From: Acidiferrobacterales bacterium
GTDB taxonomy: Bacteria > Pseudomonadota > Gammaproteobacteria > Acidiferrobacterales > SZUA-150
DNA length: 64,000 bases
Assembly: GCA_947258385.1 (NCBI GenBank)
Contig: CAMYII010000096.1
Location: forward strand, 124,001 to 188,000
Direction of reading: 5' to 3'
In this document: positions 48,208 through 58,383 of the stretch, in pieces
Numbering within the stretch: the stretch's first letter is position 1
Layout: each line of letters opens with the position of its first letter
The notes under the pieces: generated by a model
Told to the model about the DNA's origin: nothing
What the model saw: only the letters and a program-made list of their open reading frames with translations
The model's database searches: none
Made by a program: the position numbers and the translations under genes

Positions 48208-48630
48208 CTAGGGCCCTTTAAGCCACTCGGCGAACCTGTCCTTCTGCTCGCGGCTGAGCGAGGCATAAAATTCCGCCAGGCGCCCGATTACCTGCGGCGC
48301 CATGTCGTCTGTCAGGACCTGCCCGGCCGCCCGCAGGCGCGTAAGCAAGGATTCATCCCATCGGGCGGACTCGATCGAGACAAACAGGTCTTCGAGTAAA
48401 GGCGCGCCTTCGGATTCGACTTTCTCGCGCCCGGCGCGCCATGCATCGGCAAGCAGCTCCAGCTTTTCCTCTTGCGAGGCATCGAGCTTGAGCTGATGCG
48501 CCAGGTCCCTGACGGCCTCGTGGAGCCGCTCTTCCGGCGTGGGCGGACGATGCGCGCAACCGGTGCCCGCCAGGGCCAGTGTCGCGGTCAAAATAACGGT
48601 AAGCACGAAACGCCGGGGGATAGTCATCAT
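48208..48630 (-). CDS. Spy/CpxP-like (LTXXQ-type) lipoprotein
   Basis: A 140-residue protein with a lipoprotein signal (LATALALAG-type core and lipobox LAGTGC). The all-helical mature part has LHEAVRDLAHQLKLDASQEE and FYASLSREQKDRFAEWLKG, the LTxxQ-like pattern of Spy/CpxP periplasmic chaperone or stress-sensor proteins. It is divergent from the REC-kinase gene with overlapping upstream regions. Function is by family resemblance only. ATG 48630 and ATG 48627 are both possible starts. Confidence 0.7.
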   Translation of the reverse strand: MMTIPRRFVLTVILTATLALAGTGCAHRPPTPEERLHEAVRDLAHQLKLDASQEEKLELLADAWRAGREKVESEGAPLLEDLFVSIESARWDESLLTRLRAAGQVLTDDMAPQVIGRLAEFYASLSREQKDRFAEWLKGP

Positions 48631-48706
48631 CGGATTGTTCTATATTTCGGGTGCTTGTGAAAGGGGGCGACTGGGCTATGCTTTTGCATACACTTTGGGG
48701 GTTTTG

Positions 48707-49825
48707 TTGAGCCAGACACACCATCTCAAGGACAGCCGGCGCGACAGTGTGCTCCAGAAACCGTCCCACCTGCTCGTCATCGACGATGAATACGGCATCT
48801 GCGACGTGCTCACGATCGGGCTCGAGCGTGAGGGCTATGCCGTCACGGTTGCGCACGACGGTAAGGAAGCGCTGGCGCAAATTAGCGGCAAACGGTTCGA
48901 TCTGATCCTGCTCGATCTCAAGCTTCCCGGCATCAGCGGGCTTGAGCTGCTGGATCAGCTGCGAAAGTCGCACTCGGCGCTCGACGTGCCCATCATCATT
49001 ATCTCCGGCACCGGCGAGTCGCGCGATGTCGTCACCGCGCTCCAACACGGCGCCAACGACTATCTCACCAAACCCTTCGACATGGCAGTGGTGCGCGCCC
49101 GGATCAGCGCCCAACTCTCGCTCAAGCAGCTCAAGGCGACCAACGACCGATATCTGCGGATCGTGAGCCATGACCTCAAGAAGCCGGTCATGGTCATGCT
49201 CGATATCGCGCGCCGGCTCCGCGCCGAGCATACGCCGGGCGCGCCGTTGACCGGGGACGACCTGTCGGCGCTCGCGCTCCTCATCCAGTCCGGGGAGTTC
49301 ATGCAGCAGATCATCTGGGACCTGCTCGACCAGGATGCCCTCCGCGACGGCAGGCTGCGAATCACCAAACAGCCGACCGATCTCGGTGCTATCGTGCGCC
49401 AGGCAGTGACGCGCAACACCGCCTATGCACAAGGCAAGGGGATTCAGCTCGACATGCAGTTTGACACGGAGCTGCCCACCATTCAGGCCGACGACCTGCG
49501 CCTGATGCAGGTGCTGGAAAACCTCATCGGCAACGCCATCAAGTTCAGCCCGGCGGGTACTCGGGTAACGGTGCACACCGGCTGCGAAGACGCCCATGCC
49601 CGGTGTGAAGTCTCCGACAACGGGCCCGGCATCGCCGAGGAGGATAGGGAGGCGCTGTTCGTCGAATACGCGCAGCTTAAGAACGTCCCGACCGGCAAAG
49701 AGAAGAGTACCGGGCTGGGGCTCGCGATCAGCAAGCAACTGGTAACGCTGCACGGCGGCGAGATCGGCGCGCACAACCGGCCCGATGGCGGCGCCACGTT
49801 CTGGTTCCGGCTGCCGGTCGAGTAA
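48707..49825 (+). CDS. response regulator-histidine kinase hybrid (REC-HisKA-HATPase)
   Basis: About 372 residues. The N-terminal receiver has LLVIDDEYGI, Asp in LILLDLKLPGISG and Lys in YLTKPFDMA. A HisKA-like box (YLRIVSHDLKKPVMVML) and an ATPase domain (NLIGNAIKFSPAGT, DNGPGIAEEDREALF, STGLGLAISKQL) follow. It has no membrane segment. The start is uncertain: TTG 48707 (or 48704) after a GGGGG stretch is the best choice, because the longer frame upstream overlaps the divergent lipoprotein gene and has no signal. Confidence 0.87.
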   Translation: MSQTHHLKDSRRDSVLQKPSHLLVIDDEYGICDVLTIGLEREGYAVTVAHDGKEALAQISGKRFDLILLDLKLPGISGLELLDQLRKSHSALDVPIIIISGTGESRDVVTALQHGANDYLTKPFDMAVVRARISAQLSLKQLKATNDRYLRIVSHDLKKPVMVMLDIARRLRAEHTPGAPLTGDDLSALALLIQSGEFMQQIIWDLLDQDALRDGRLRITKQPTDLGAIVRQAVTRNTAYAQGKGIQLDMQFDTELPTIQADDLRLMQVLENLIGNAIKFSPAGTRVTVHTGCEDAHARCEVSDNGPGIAEEDREALFVEYAQLKNVPTGKEKSTGLGLAISKQLVTLHGGEIGAHNRPDGGATFWFRLPVE

Positions 49826-49924
49826 GCGTGTTCAGATAACGCCCGGTGACGGCTGCGGGGCCCCCAACCAGGCCCACATCGGCCTGGGCAGGCGGTCACT
49901 CAGCCGCTCGTGGCCTTCCGACGT

Positions 49925-50137
49925 TTATTCCTCGCAGAGCTCGTCCCGCAGAACGACTAAATCGGGGTGGGCGGCGATGCCGAGCCTGACCTGGTTGCCT
50001 TGAATCCGGTTCACCTTCACCTCGATCGGCCCGGAGGCAAATAAGGTGCCGACAGGGGTTTCCAGAGATAATTTTTCATCCGGCCTAATCTTGATGGACT
50101 GGCCCTCTTTTCGGGTCAAAATGAGCATGATATTCAT
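49925..50137 (-). CDS. csrA: CsrA-like RNA-binding carbon storage regulator, divergent form
   Basis: A 67-70-residue protein. It begins MLILTRKEGQSIKIRPDEKL if started at ATG 50128, which is the usual CsrA start; ATG 50137 adds MNI. The RNA-binding C-terminal half is conserved (GNQVRLGIAAHPDLVVLRDE, with the key Arg). A 10-15-residue insert (around LETPVGTLFASGP) is unlike housekeeping CsrA, so it may be an accessory copy. An AAAGGA ribosome-binding site and a hairpin lie in its short leader. It is divergent from an XRE-type HTH fragment. Confidence 0.83.
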   Translation of the reverse strand: MNIMLILTRKEGQSIKIRPDEKLSLETPVGTLFASGPIEVKVNRIQGNQVRLGIAAHPDLVVLRDELCEE

Positions 50138-50145
50138 ATCCTTTG

Positions 50146-50160
50146 GCCGGTAAAACCGGC
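50146..50160. terminator. hairpin in the csrA leader / plus-strand terminator
   Basis: Stem GCCGG / CCGGC with a 5-nt loop. On the plus strand TTCTTTTGTTT follows, so it resembles an intrinsic terminator. On the minus strand it sits just upstream of the csrA AAAGGA site. Confidence 0.45.
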
Positions 50161-50198
50161 TTCTTTTGTTTCAGAGACATGATTCTAATGTGACTAAA

Positions 50199-50214
50199 TA
50201 TTCACAAGTGAATA
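50199..50214. promoter_or_regulatory. perfect palindrome between csrA and the HTH fragment
   Basis: TATTCAC-AA-GTGAATA, a perfect 7-bp dyad 22 bp before the HTH frame and 62 bp from csrA. It is a candidate operator for the HTH protein. Confidence 0.45.
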
Positions 50215-50235
50215 AATTTCATGCTTTAAGGGTAA

Positions 50236-50442
50236 GTAGATTATGGGCGCTCAGACCGGCTAGCTCGAAACGTTCGGGCCCTACGGGGAGATCGAACCCA
50301 GGAAACCTTCGCGCGGAAACTTGGCATCAGCCAGGCCACCTTGGCACGCCTGGAAAGCGGCGGCCAGAATACCACCATCAAAACCCTTCAACAGATCACC
50401 AAGGCTCTGCGCTGTGATGTCTGTGATCTTTTTAAGAAATAA
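50236..50442 (+). pseudogene. XRE-family HTH regulator fragment lacking a normal start
   Basis: The frame encodes RLARNVRALRGDRTQETFAR, KLGISQATLARLESGGQNTT and IKTLQQITKALRCDVCDLFK, a complete XRE helix-turn-helix of about 60 residues. There is no ATG, GTG or TTG before the domain; the frame opens after TAA 50233. An ATG at 50243 lies one frame away and reaches a stop after six codons, which suggests a one-base frameshift near 50,243-50,262 or a non-canonical start. It is divergent from csrA across a perfect palindrome. Confidence 0.65.
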
Positions 50443-50874
50443 TTTCAATGGAATCTTGTATCTTCCTCCATTGATTATGTGCTTCTGATGTTAGCCTGAA
50501 ATACGATCATGCAGGCCTGACCCGGCCGCTGCTATGCCATATCGCGCAAGTATTAGATAACTGAAGTTGCGCAATATTTCGCGAGAGAATGATGCAGTAT
50601 GATCTCGAAAATACGCACTTCCCAGGCCTCACCACTGCGTTCGTTCATGCCGGCGCACCGTGCGCCGGGCCGGCTAGGGTGGACCCCATCCAAATAAATT
50701 TCATGCTTATATCTTTGTAGGTTATGCAAACGAGTCACCGGCCGCTATCGGCCAATTTCTGTCATTCACACAAAATCGCTGAACTACCGCAAATGCGGCG
50801 ATAGCGGACATTATCGCCAAAAGTATCAGATTTCGACGATTGGCCAAACAACTCTCGCAGTCACATGCCACTGA
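50443..50874. other. gene-free stretch flanking the mercury island
   Basis: About 430 bp without a credible gene. It holds a perfect hairpin CCGGCGCA-CCG-TGCGCCGG at about 50,650-50,668 and inverted CCGCTATCG / CGATAGCGG about 50 bp apart near 50,748 and 50,800. It also holds a 16-bp copy of AATAAATTTCATGCTT (50693-50708) identical to 50211-50226. These may be remnants of insertion or recombination at the island edge. Confidence 0.4.
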
Positions 50875-53203
<2,329 letters not shown>

Positions 53204-53209
53204 GTCATG

Positions 53210-53639
53210 CTACCCTTGCGTGGTAGCTTGTTGCTCTGGCACTTCGCAATTACTGCATACCTTACGTGGCGGTGAAACAATGTCCCAAATCGAGACGATC
53301 AGCATCAAGGCAATGCCGGCATACAATAAATAGGTACTCCAGTTATAGGCCCACAGCGGGTACGTGGTCAGTAACACCATAGTCGGCCCCGCAATGCCGG
53401 CAAGCGTGCGATACCATATTTTGTGCGAGAAAAAAGAAATCACATTTGCACCCAGCGCGATAGTGGCAAAGATGGGGAGCAGGATATTAATAAAGATACC
53501 CTCATACTGGGCCAGAAAACCTAGACCTAATGCCGCCCCCAATGAACCCAGTGCAGGAAAACAGGAGGCACACCCCATGGCGGCAGTATGCGCACCCAGG
53601 GCTCCTGGTATTATCAAACAAACTTGCAATCCAACGCAT
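53210..53639 (-). CDS. merC: mercury transporter MerC with a frameshift near its start
   Basis: Inner-membrane Hg(II) uptake protein with four helices. The core MGCASCFPALGSLGAALGLG carries the CASC mercury pair, and the end has WDIVSPPRKVCSNC. A good AGGAG site 8 nt upstream points to ATG 53639, giving MRWIASLFDNT. The family's continuation GALGAHTAAMGC is in the next frame. One extra base around 53,605-53,609 accounts for this. Without correction only a TTG start at 53629 gives a product (139 residues) with an odd N-terminus. Confidence 0.85.
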
Positions 53640-53653
53640 CGTGTTTCTCCTGA

Positions 53654-53956
53654 TTATTTCTGCTTCAGGGTGGAGTGATAGCCTACATTTTCGGTTGCTT
53701 TGGTTAATGCCTCGACATTCGTCGTGGCAGGGTCAAACGTCACCGTGGCCGTTTTTGTTTCGTAGTCCGACCTGGCATCGATAACTCCGGGTACTTTCTT
53801 CAAGGCTTTACGAATAGTGATGGGGCAAAACTTGCACGTCATGCCGGGCACATAGAGGGTGACCGTTTGAGGCTCAGCCGCAATGGCAGCGGTGGTAAAA
53901 GGTGCCACCAGCACGGCGGAAACCAAAACGAATGAGAAAAAGATGGAACGTAACAT
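53654..53956 (-). CDS. merP: periplasmic mercury-binding protein MerP
   Basis: A 100-residue protein with a signal peptide (FVLVSAVLVAPFTTAAIA) and a heavy-metal-associated domain with GMTCKFCPITIRKAL (Cys41, Cys44). It passes Hg(II) to the membrane transporter MerT. It is 21 bp downstream of merT and just upstream of merC. Confidence 0.95.
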   Translation of the reverse strand: MLRSIFFSFVLVSAVLVAPFTTAAIAAEPQTVTLYVPGMTCKFCPITIRKALKKVPGVIDARSDYETKTATVTFDPATTNVEALTKATENVGYHSTLKQK

Positions 53957-53977
53957 GGTCGGACTCCTGGTAATTTG

Positions 53978-54349
53978 TTACTCAAAAAAGACCGTGCCGT
54001 AATAGGGAAACGTCAGCAGAGCGACCAGCAATATCGTCACGATCCAAAAGATGATTCGCTGGTTGCGCAAGGTGCTGGGTACCGCACAGGCATCACCCGG
54101 GGTGCATTGCCTCGGTAGCAGATACAGTTTGCGAAAGGCCAGAAACAGAAACACCAGGGTAATGCCTACGAAAATGGGGCGATAGGGTTCCAGGGCAGTC
54201 AGGTAACTAATCCAGGCACCGCCGATACCTAGTGCGAGCAGAACCAAGGGGCCGACACAACAGATTGAGGCACCAACCGCCGCCAGCACGGCGGCGATGA
54301 TGGAGCGATTATTGGTTCTGGGTGCCGTAGTCGATGTCACCTCTGACAC
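53978..54349 (-). CDS. merT: mercuric transport protein MerT
   Basis: A 123-residue, three-helix inner-membrane importer. Vicinal cysteines SICCVGPLVLLALGIGGAW lie in the first helix (Cys30-Cys31), and a second cysteine pair is in the loop LLPRQCTPGDACAVP. It is the first structural gene after the MerR-controlled promoter at 54382-54413. It extends slightly at the N-terminus (TSTTAPRTNN) compared with Tn21 MerT. Confidence 0.95.
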   Translation of the reverse strand: MSEVTSTTAPRTNNRSIIAAVLAAVGASICCVGPLVLLALGIGGAWISYLTALEPYRPIFVGITLVFLFLAFRKLYLLPRQCTPGDACAVPSTLRNQRIIFWIVTILLVALLTFPYYGTVFFE

Positions 54350-54381
54350 GTCCTGTCCTCTGGATATTTCAAACTAGGGCA

Positions 54382-54413
54382 AGTTTAGACTCCGTACCCG
54401 AGTACAGAGTCAA
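54382..54413 (-). promoter_or_regulatory. merT promoter-operator, MerR type
   Basis: Minus strand: -35 TTGACT (54413-54408) and -10 TAAACT (54387-54382) with a 20-bp spacer. The spacer region holds the dyad ACTCCGTA-N6-TACAGAGT (54389-54410 on the plus strand). Overlong spacers untwisted by the regulator are the hallmark of MerR-controlled promoters. Confidence 0.85.
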
Positions 54414-54480
54414 GCACCCAACTTGGAAATTTTGTTTGAAATAAGGTGAAGCGGGTTTTAGGGCGTTGGCGCGTGTCAGC

Positions 54481-54882
54481 TCAGGCTTGCTTTCCCGCTA
54501 AGGATTCCACGATGGGACAATACGCAGTGTCATTTTCTGACTGACAGGCCGTGATCAGCCCATCCAGTGTCGTCTTCAAAGCAGTGAGATCCGTGATTTG
54601 CTGCTGGATCTGAGCGCGCTTCTCTTCGGCACGAACCCGCACATCCGCGCAGTGACCGTCCCCCAGCTCCAATAAGTCGGCGATTTCCTGCAGGCTAAAT
54701 CCCAATGGTTGGGCACGCTTGATGAATTTGATTCGATCCACCATCTCTGGTGGATAGACCCGGTAACCAGACGGCGGCTTTCGGGGTTCCCTGATCAACC
54801 CGACACGCTGGTAGTAGCGTACCGTCTCGACATTTACCCCGGCAGTGCGGGCCAAACAACCAATTGTCAGCGCTTTTCTCAT
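54481..54882 (-). CDS. merR: mercury-responsive regulator MerR
   Basis: A 133-residue regulator. The winged HTH reads TIGCLARTAGVNVETVRYYQ and a dimer helix follows. Three Hg-binding cysteines at 78, 113 and 122 have exactly the spacing of Tn21 MerR (82, 117, 126). It lies on the same strand as, and upstream of, merTPCBA rather than divergent from it. The dyad upstream of merR matches the merT operator, so it probably controls itself as well. Confidence 0.95.
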   Translation of the reverse strand: MRKALTIGCLARTAGVNVETVRYYQRVGLIREPRKPPSGYRVYPPEMVDRIKFIKRAQPLGFSLQEIADLLELGDGHCADVRVRAEEKRAQIQQQITDLTALKTTLDGLITACQSENDTAYCPIVESLAGKQA

Positions 54883-54901
54883 GGCTGGTTCCTCGTTGAG
54901 A

Positions 54902-54923
54902 ACTCCGTATATAGGTACAGAGT
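54902..54923. promoter_or_regulatory. second MerR operator, upstream of merR
   Basis: ACTCCGTA-N6-TACAGAGT, with both arms identical to the dyad in the merT promoter. It is about 20 bp upstream of the merR ATG. Flanking -35/-10 elements are weaker than at merT, fitting autoregulation. Confidence 0.7.
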
Positions 54924-54952
54924 CTCATTTGAACAAAAGGTTCATATCAGCC

Positions 54953-54983
54953 TTGACCTGGAGTTGACTCCAAGTGTTATTTT
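54953..54983 (+). promoter_or_regulatory. MerR-family promoter of the thioredoxin-CcdA-like operon
   Basis: -35 TTGACC (54953-54958), 19-bp spacer and -10 TATTTT (54978-54983). The dyad ACCTGGAGT-TG-ACTCCAAGT (8 of 9 matches) overlaps the -35 and spacer. It differs from the mercury operator and is therefore probably read by the second MerR-family protein (56621-57016). Confidence 0.7.
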
Positions 54984-55020
54984 GGGGGCAGGTTGTACTA
55001 GCGCTGACTGCGCAGGAATA

Positions 55021-55314
55021 ATGTTGAATATGGTCATTAAAGTTGAAGTCTTTTCCTCCCCAGGCTGTGGTAAATGTGGGCATGCCAAGGAAGTGTTGCG
55101 CAGGCTCGTTGATGAGATGGGTAGCGATAAAATCCAGTGGCGGGAAGTGAATATTCTTGAAGAAATGGATTACGCCGTTGACCTGGGTGTGCTGTCCACA
55201 CCTTCAATTGCTATCGATAATGAACTCGTATTTTCCAGTCTACCGAGCGCAAAAAAACTCCGCAATGAGTTGCAAAGCCGTTTGGGACAGGTTGGTCTGG
55301 AGGCGCAGTCATGA
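55021..55314 (+). CDS. thioredoxin/glutaredoxin-like protein with CGKC motif
   Basis: A 97-residue thioredoxin-fold protein. VEVFSSPGCGKCGHAKEVLR has the redox or metal-binding pair Cys16/Cys19, and the cis-proline segment LGVLSTPSIAIDNELVF follows. It has no signal peptide and is cytoplasmic. ATG 55021 has AGGA 5 nt upstream. Its stop overlaps the start of the CcdA-like gene (ATGA), so the two probably work together as thiol carrier and membrane partner. Confidence 0.85.
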   Translation: MLNMVIKVEVFSSPGCGKCGHAKEVLRRLVDEMGSDKIQWREVNILEEMDYAVDLGVLSTPSIAIDNELVFSSLPSAKKLRNELQSRLGQVGLEAQS

Positions 55315-56612
55315 TAACGATGTTACTCCTTACTGCGACCGTATTGGGATTATTGGCCTTTTTCGAGCCCTGCACGATCGCGACGCACACCTTGTTTTCT
55401 GTGCGCACACACCAGTCAGCCGATAGCAAAATCTGTTGTCAAAGCCTGCTGACCGTTTGGCTCAGTCGTACCGCGTTGATGGTGAGTGTGTTTGTCGTGC
55501 CTACCTTGCTCACCGAGGCACCCCAGTGGGGTCCATACTTGCCTAGTATTATCCTGACAGCCATGGCGGTGTTGTATGTAGTGTCACGTTTTATCTACAT
55601 CCCGGTTCCTCATTTGGAATTTTTTAAATTACTGCCCAGTGTGCGTAAGCCAAACTTCGCCTGGCAATTGGGACTGACTTTACCCGCTTGCACCCTACCC
55701 CTGATCGTGGTGGTCGCCGGTATGGCCATAACGGTCGATTCCCTGGCATTTGCCGCGCTGGCGGGTGTGTTATTTGCGACGCTCTTTACGTTGCCGATGG
55801 TATTTGCCACCGTTAAAGGCGTGCATGGTGATGGTCGTGACTTGCTCCAACATGCCGCCAAAGGCAGTCCCTATCTCACTGCCGTCCTCCTGTTGGGGAC
55901 CGCCCTGTATTTGTTGGTCCCTTCATTGGATATCAATGTACCGATGCTCAAGAGTGCCTTGCAGCAGGCGAGCTTGGCGGGCATTGGTATCGCGTTTCTG
56001 GCGGGTTTCGTGTTCAGTTTTAATCCCGTCTCGTTTGCCTCGATTCCGGTCATGGCGGCCTATGTCACCAAGGCGCATGAAGAGCGACGTGCGTTGATAT
56101 TAGGAAGTGCGTTTGTTTTGGGGATGATGGTGACACATGTTGTACTTGGTGTTGCCGCCGCGTTGGGTGGTGAATGGGTGCAAAATATCTTGGGCCGGCA
56201 GTGGGGCCTATTCCTTGGACCCTTGTTGATCCTGCTGGGGTTGATGTGGCCGGGCTGGTTAAAAATCCGCCTACCCTGGTTTGGCATAAAAGGGCGTAAG
56301 GTCACGGGTATCTGGGGCGCTTTTCTACTCGGTATCCCTTTTTCGGTGGCCGTTTGTCCTTTTTGCACCCCGGCCTTACTAGTGACTTTAACGGCAAGTG
56401 CTGCCATCGGTTCAATGAGTTTTGGCTTTGCCCTGTTATTGGCTTTTGCACTCGGCCGCAGCATACCCATTATTTTAGGTGCGTGGAGTATGGGTTGGCT
56501 GGAGTCCTTGCGAATCCTTTCACGCTATCAGAAAGGATTTGAAATTATTGCCGCCTTAGTCTTGATGGCAACAGGGCTCTATTTACTCAATGAGTATTTC
56601 TTCTTTATTTAA
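55311..56612 (+). CDS. two-part CcdA/DsbD-like membrane thiol transporter
   Basis: A 433-residue membrane protein with about 12 helices in two related halves. The N-terminal half begins with LGLLAFFEPCTIATHTLF (the CcdA FxxPC motif). The C-terminal half repeats this as GFVFSFNPVSFASIPVMAAY, without the Cys, and later has GIPFSVAVCPFCTPALLVTL with two cysteines. CcdA proteins carry electrons from thioredoxin across the inner membrane. Here the context (metal regulators, CGKC protein, mer operon) suggests a metal- or thiol-handling role. Specific substrate unknown. Confidence 0.8.
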   Translation: MITMLLLTATVLGLLAFFEPCTIATHTLFSVRTHQSADSKICCQSLLTVWLSRTALMVSVFVVPTLLTEAPQWGPYLPSIILTAMAVLYVVSRFIYIPVPHLEFFKLLPSVRKPNFAWQLGLTLPACTLPLIVVVAGMAITVDSLAFAALAGVLFATLFTLPMVFATVKGVHGDGRDLLQHAAKGSPYLTAVLLLGTALYLLVPSLDINVPMLKSALQQASLAGIGIAFLAGFVFSFNPVSFASIPVMAAYVTKAHEERRALILGSAFVLGMMVTHVVLGVAAALGGEWVQNILGRQWGLFLGPLLILLGLMWPGWLKIRLPWFGIKGRKVTGIWGAFLLGIPFSVAVCPFCTPALLVTLTASAAIGSMSFGFALLLAFALGRSIPIILGAWSMGWLESLRILSRYQKGFEIIAALVLMATGLYLLNEYFFFI

Positions 56613-56620
56613 TATTGACG

Positions 56621-57016
56621 ATGACCATGTATAAAATTAGTGAGGTCACAAAACGTACTGGTCTATCCGCCGATACCTTGCGCTACTACGAAAAGATTCG
56701 CTTGTTACCCAGGGTTCCGCGCAATACTTCAGGTATACGTCAGTACAATGAAAAGGACCTGTCACGATTGAAGTTTATCAAGCGAGCCCAGCGCATGAAC
56801 TTTACGCTTGATGAAATTCGAAATTTGCTTGCGATGCGCGAAGACCCGCAACACGCCAAAGATGAAATACGCCAACTAACCGCCAAGAAACTTTCAGATA
56901 TTGAATCCCATCTTATTGATTTATCGACTCTGAAAAATGAACTGACACTATTACTTAATCTGTGCAGGGCCAGCGAGGATGGTTGTCCTATCATCGAAGA
57001 TCTGGATAAAGATTAA
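56621..57016 (+). CDS. MerR-family metal-responsive regulator
   Basis: About 131 residues. The HTH reads YKISEVTKRTGLSADTLRYY, and the metal-binding end has LCRASEDGCPIIEDL with two cysteines spaced as in CadR/PbrR/ZntR-like proteins. It lacks the third cysteine position of MerR, so mercury is not the obvious inducer. It is the last gene of the thioredoxin-CcdA-like operon and probably controls the promoter at 54953-54983. The start could be ATG 56621 or 56627; neither has a strong ribosome-binding site. Confidence 0.87.
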   Translation: MTMYKISEVTKRTGLSADTLRYYEKIRLLPRVPRNTSGIRQYNEKDLSRLKFIKRAQRMNFTLDEIRNLLAMREDPQHAKDEIRQLTAKKLSDIESHLIDLSTLKNELTLLLNLCRASEDGCPIIEDLDKD

Positions 57017-57425
57017 CAGCCGACCAGGTAGTTCGAAATGAAATTTGTAACGTGATTATTTCGGTAAATCTACGCAAATCATCGGTGGCTACCGATCACT
57101 ATCATACCCTAAACGTCCGCTTTCCATAATCAACCGGTCGTTTGCAAAAATTTAGTGGACGACTCTTACGGGTCGGAAGCGGACATTCCGGGCGCACGCT
57201 AATCTCAGCCTCCCCTTGTTAATCCTTAACAGTCAAACGCCTTGCTGTCCTGTACTTTTCTCGGCTCGCCTAACGTTAGGTATTTTGAATCGACATCGAC
57301 GCCAATGGTGTTCACTTGTCAGCCTCCTCGTTGCGAATTAAACTGTTACCGGGTGTCCTGACCTTGCATACTGGCAATCAAACCTTGTGACGCGAGTGCA
57401 GCGGCTCAGAATGCTCCAGGAGTAA
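57017..57425. other. gene-free gap between the metal island and the transposase element
   Basis: About 410 bp with no credible gene. GTCCGCTTTCC (near 57,113) and GGAAGCGGAC (near 57,185) form an imperfect inverted pair. AGCGGACATT is shared with the other island edge near 50,804. These may be traces of the island's insertion; nothing firmer is visible. Confidence 0.35.
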
Positions 57426-57450
57426 GGGACACCGATTCCTTAATAACTTA
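57426..57450 (+). repeat. left terminal inverted repeat of the transposase element
   Basis: A 25-bp sequence beginning GGGACACCGATTCC and ending TAATAACTTA. It is the exact reverse complement of 58305-58329. Confidence 0.85.
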
Positions 57451-57452
57451 TC

Positions 57453-58269
57453 TTAACTATTAGCCACATCCTCCCATTCTATACCAAGCTGCTGACAATA
57501 TTTATCGCCTCGCTTGCCGGCCTTTGATATGGAAGGTTGGCTAATACGCAAATAGTACGCGATTTCGGTGGATGAAAAACCAAGCACTTGTGTACCCCAG
57601 TAACAGATTAAATTTTTTGCTTTTGATATCTCGTTTTGTCGGCCTTTTTTAACTATATCATTAGGGGAAATTTCACAATTCAGACCACCACCTGACAGAT
57701 CTTGATTTTTTTTTCTGGATCCCTTCACTGACAAACTGACGATAACGGGAGCGAGCAGTTTTTATTTGATTGCCAAATAATGCCAACACTTCCGCACCAG
57801 CGTGCCAGGTTTGGACATGGCGCCCCATCATTCCAGAATGCCCACTCCAGGGATAGCGGTCGAGCGCTTACAGATTATCGACTAATTTCGCCTTAAGGGG
57901 ATTGAGATGAATATACCGGATCAACTCCAGTAAATAGTTGTCGGCATCGCAAGGCATAGACTTGTAGCGATTTTGAAAAACATATCCACTGCGTTTTTTT
58001 CGATGGTTATACTGTGTGGCGTAACCATTTAGCAAAGGGCTCATTAATTTACTCAACGGTTTGGATGATACACGAACGAGCAGATGGTAATGATTCGACA
58101 TGACCGCCCATGCGAGGCACTGACATTGGGCGGACTCCAATCCTTCACCCAAACGGACAAGAAAATCTTTTTTATCAACAACACTTTCAAATATCCGCCG
58201 CCGCTCTAATCCACGGCCCATGACGTGATAGTACCCCCCTGGTATATGTAAACGTCCTTGTCTCGGCAT
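57453..58269 (-). pseudogene. REP-associated tyrosine (Y1, IS200-like) transposase, decayed
   Basis: The N-terminal part (57868-58269) has RLHIPGGYYHVMGRGLERRR, the HUH-type motif SNHYHLLVRV and the catalytic-Tyr region ELIRYIHLNPLKAKLV. A TAA at 57868-57870 interrupts the frame. The same frame then continues with ALDRYPWSGHSGMMGRHVQT until a nine-T run (57706-57714), where a frame change leads into the C-terminal DnaA-like HTH (NEISKAKNLICYWGTQVLGF; YYLRISQPSISKAGKRGD). With one stop and one frameshift the full transposase is not made, unless expressed as pieces. Confidence 0.85.
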
Positions 58270-58304
58270 TCGAAAAGTATAACTCTATCTTGTCTGTTCT
58301 CTAT

Positions 58305-58329
58305 TAAGTTATTAAGGAATCGGTGTCCC
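58305..58329 (-). repeat. right terminal inverted repeat of the transposase element
   Basis: A 25-bp perfect reverse complement of 57426-57450. It recurs at 62647-62671 with one mismatch, next to the truncated transposase copy. Confidence 0.85.
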
Positions 58330-58383
58330 CTAATCTATTACTAATCCTATTTTTGGTTATGGTTACGGTTTCCCATTGGCCCC

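Larger units (their letters stand above)
57426..58329 (-). mobile_element. 904-bp element with 25-bp perfect inverted ends carrying a RAYT-type transposase
   Basis: Perfect 25-bp inverted repeats at 57426-57450 and 58305-58329 enclose a single decayed transposase gene of the IS200/REP-associated Y1 type. The ends lie 3 bp outside the gene's 3' end and 36 bp outside its 5' end. A truncated second copy with the same right end (one mismatch) is at 62372-62671. No target duplication was identified by eye. Confidence 0.75.

Noticed and set aside
50553-50738. A 61-codon minus-strand frame next to the mer island
   Set aside because: It spans a hairpin and repeat material and has no coding features.
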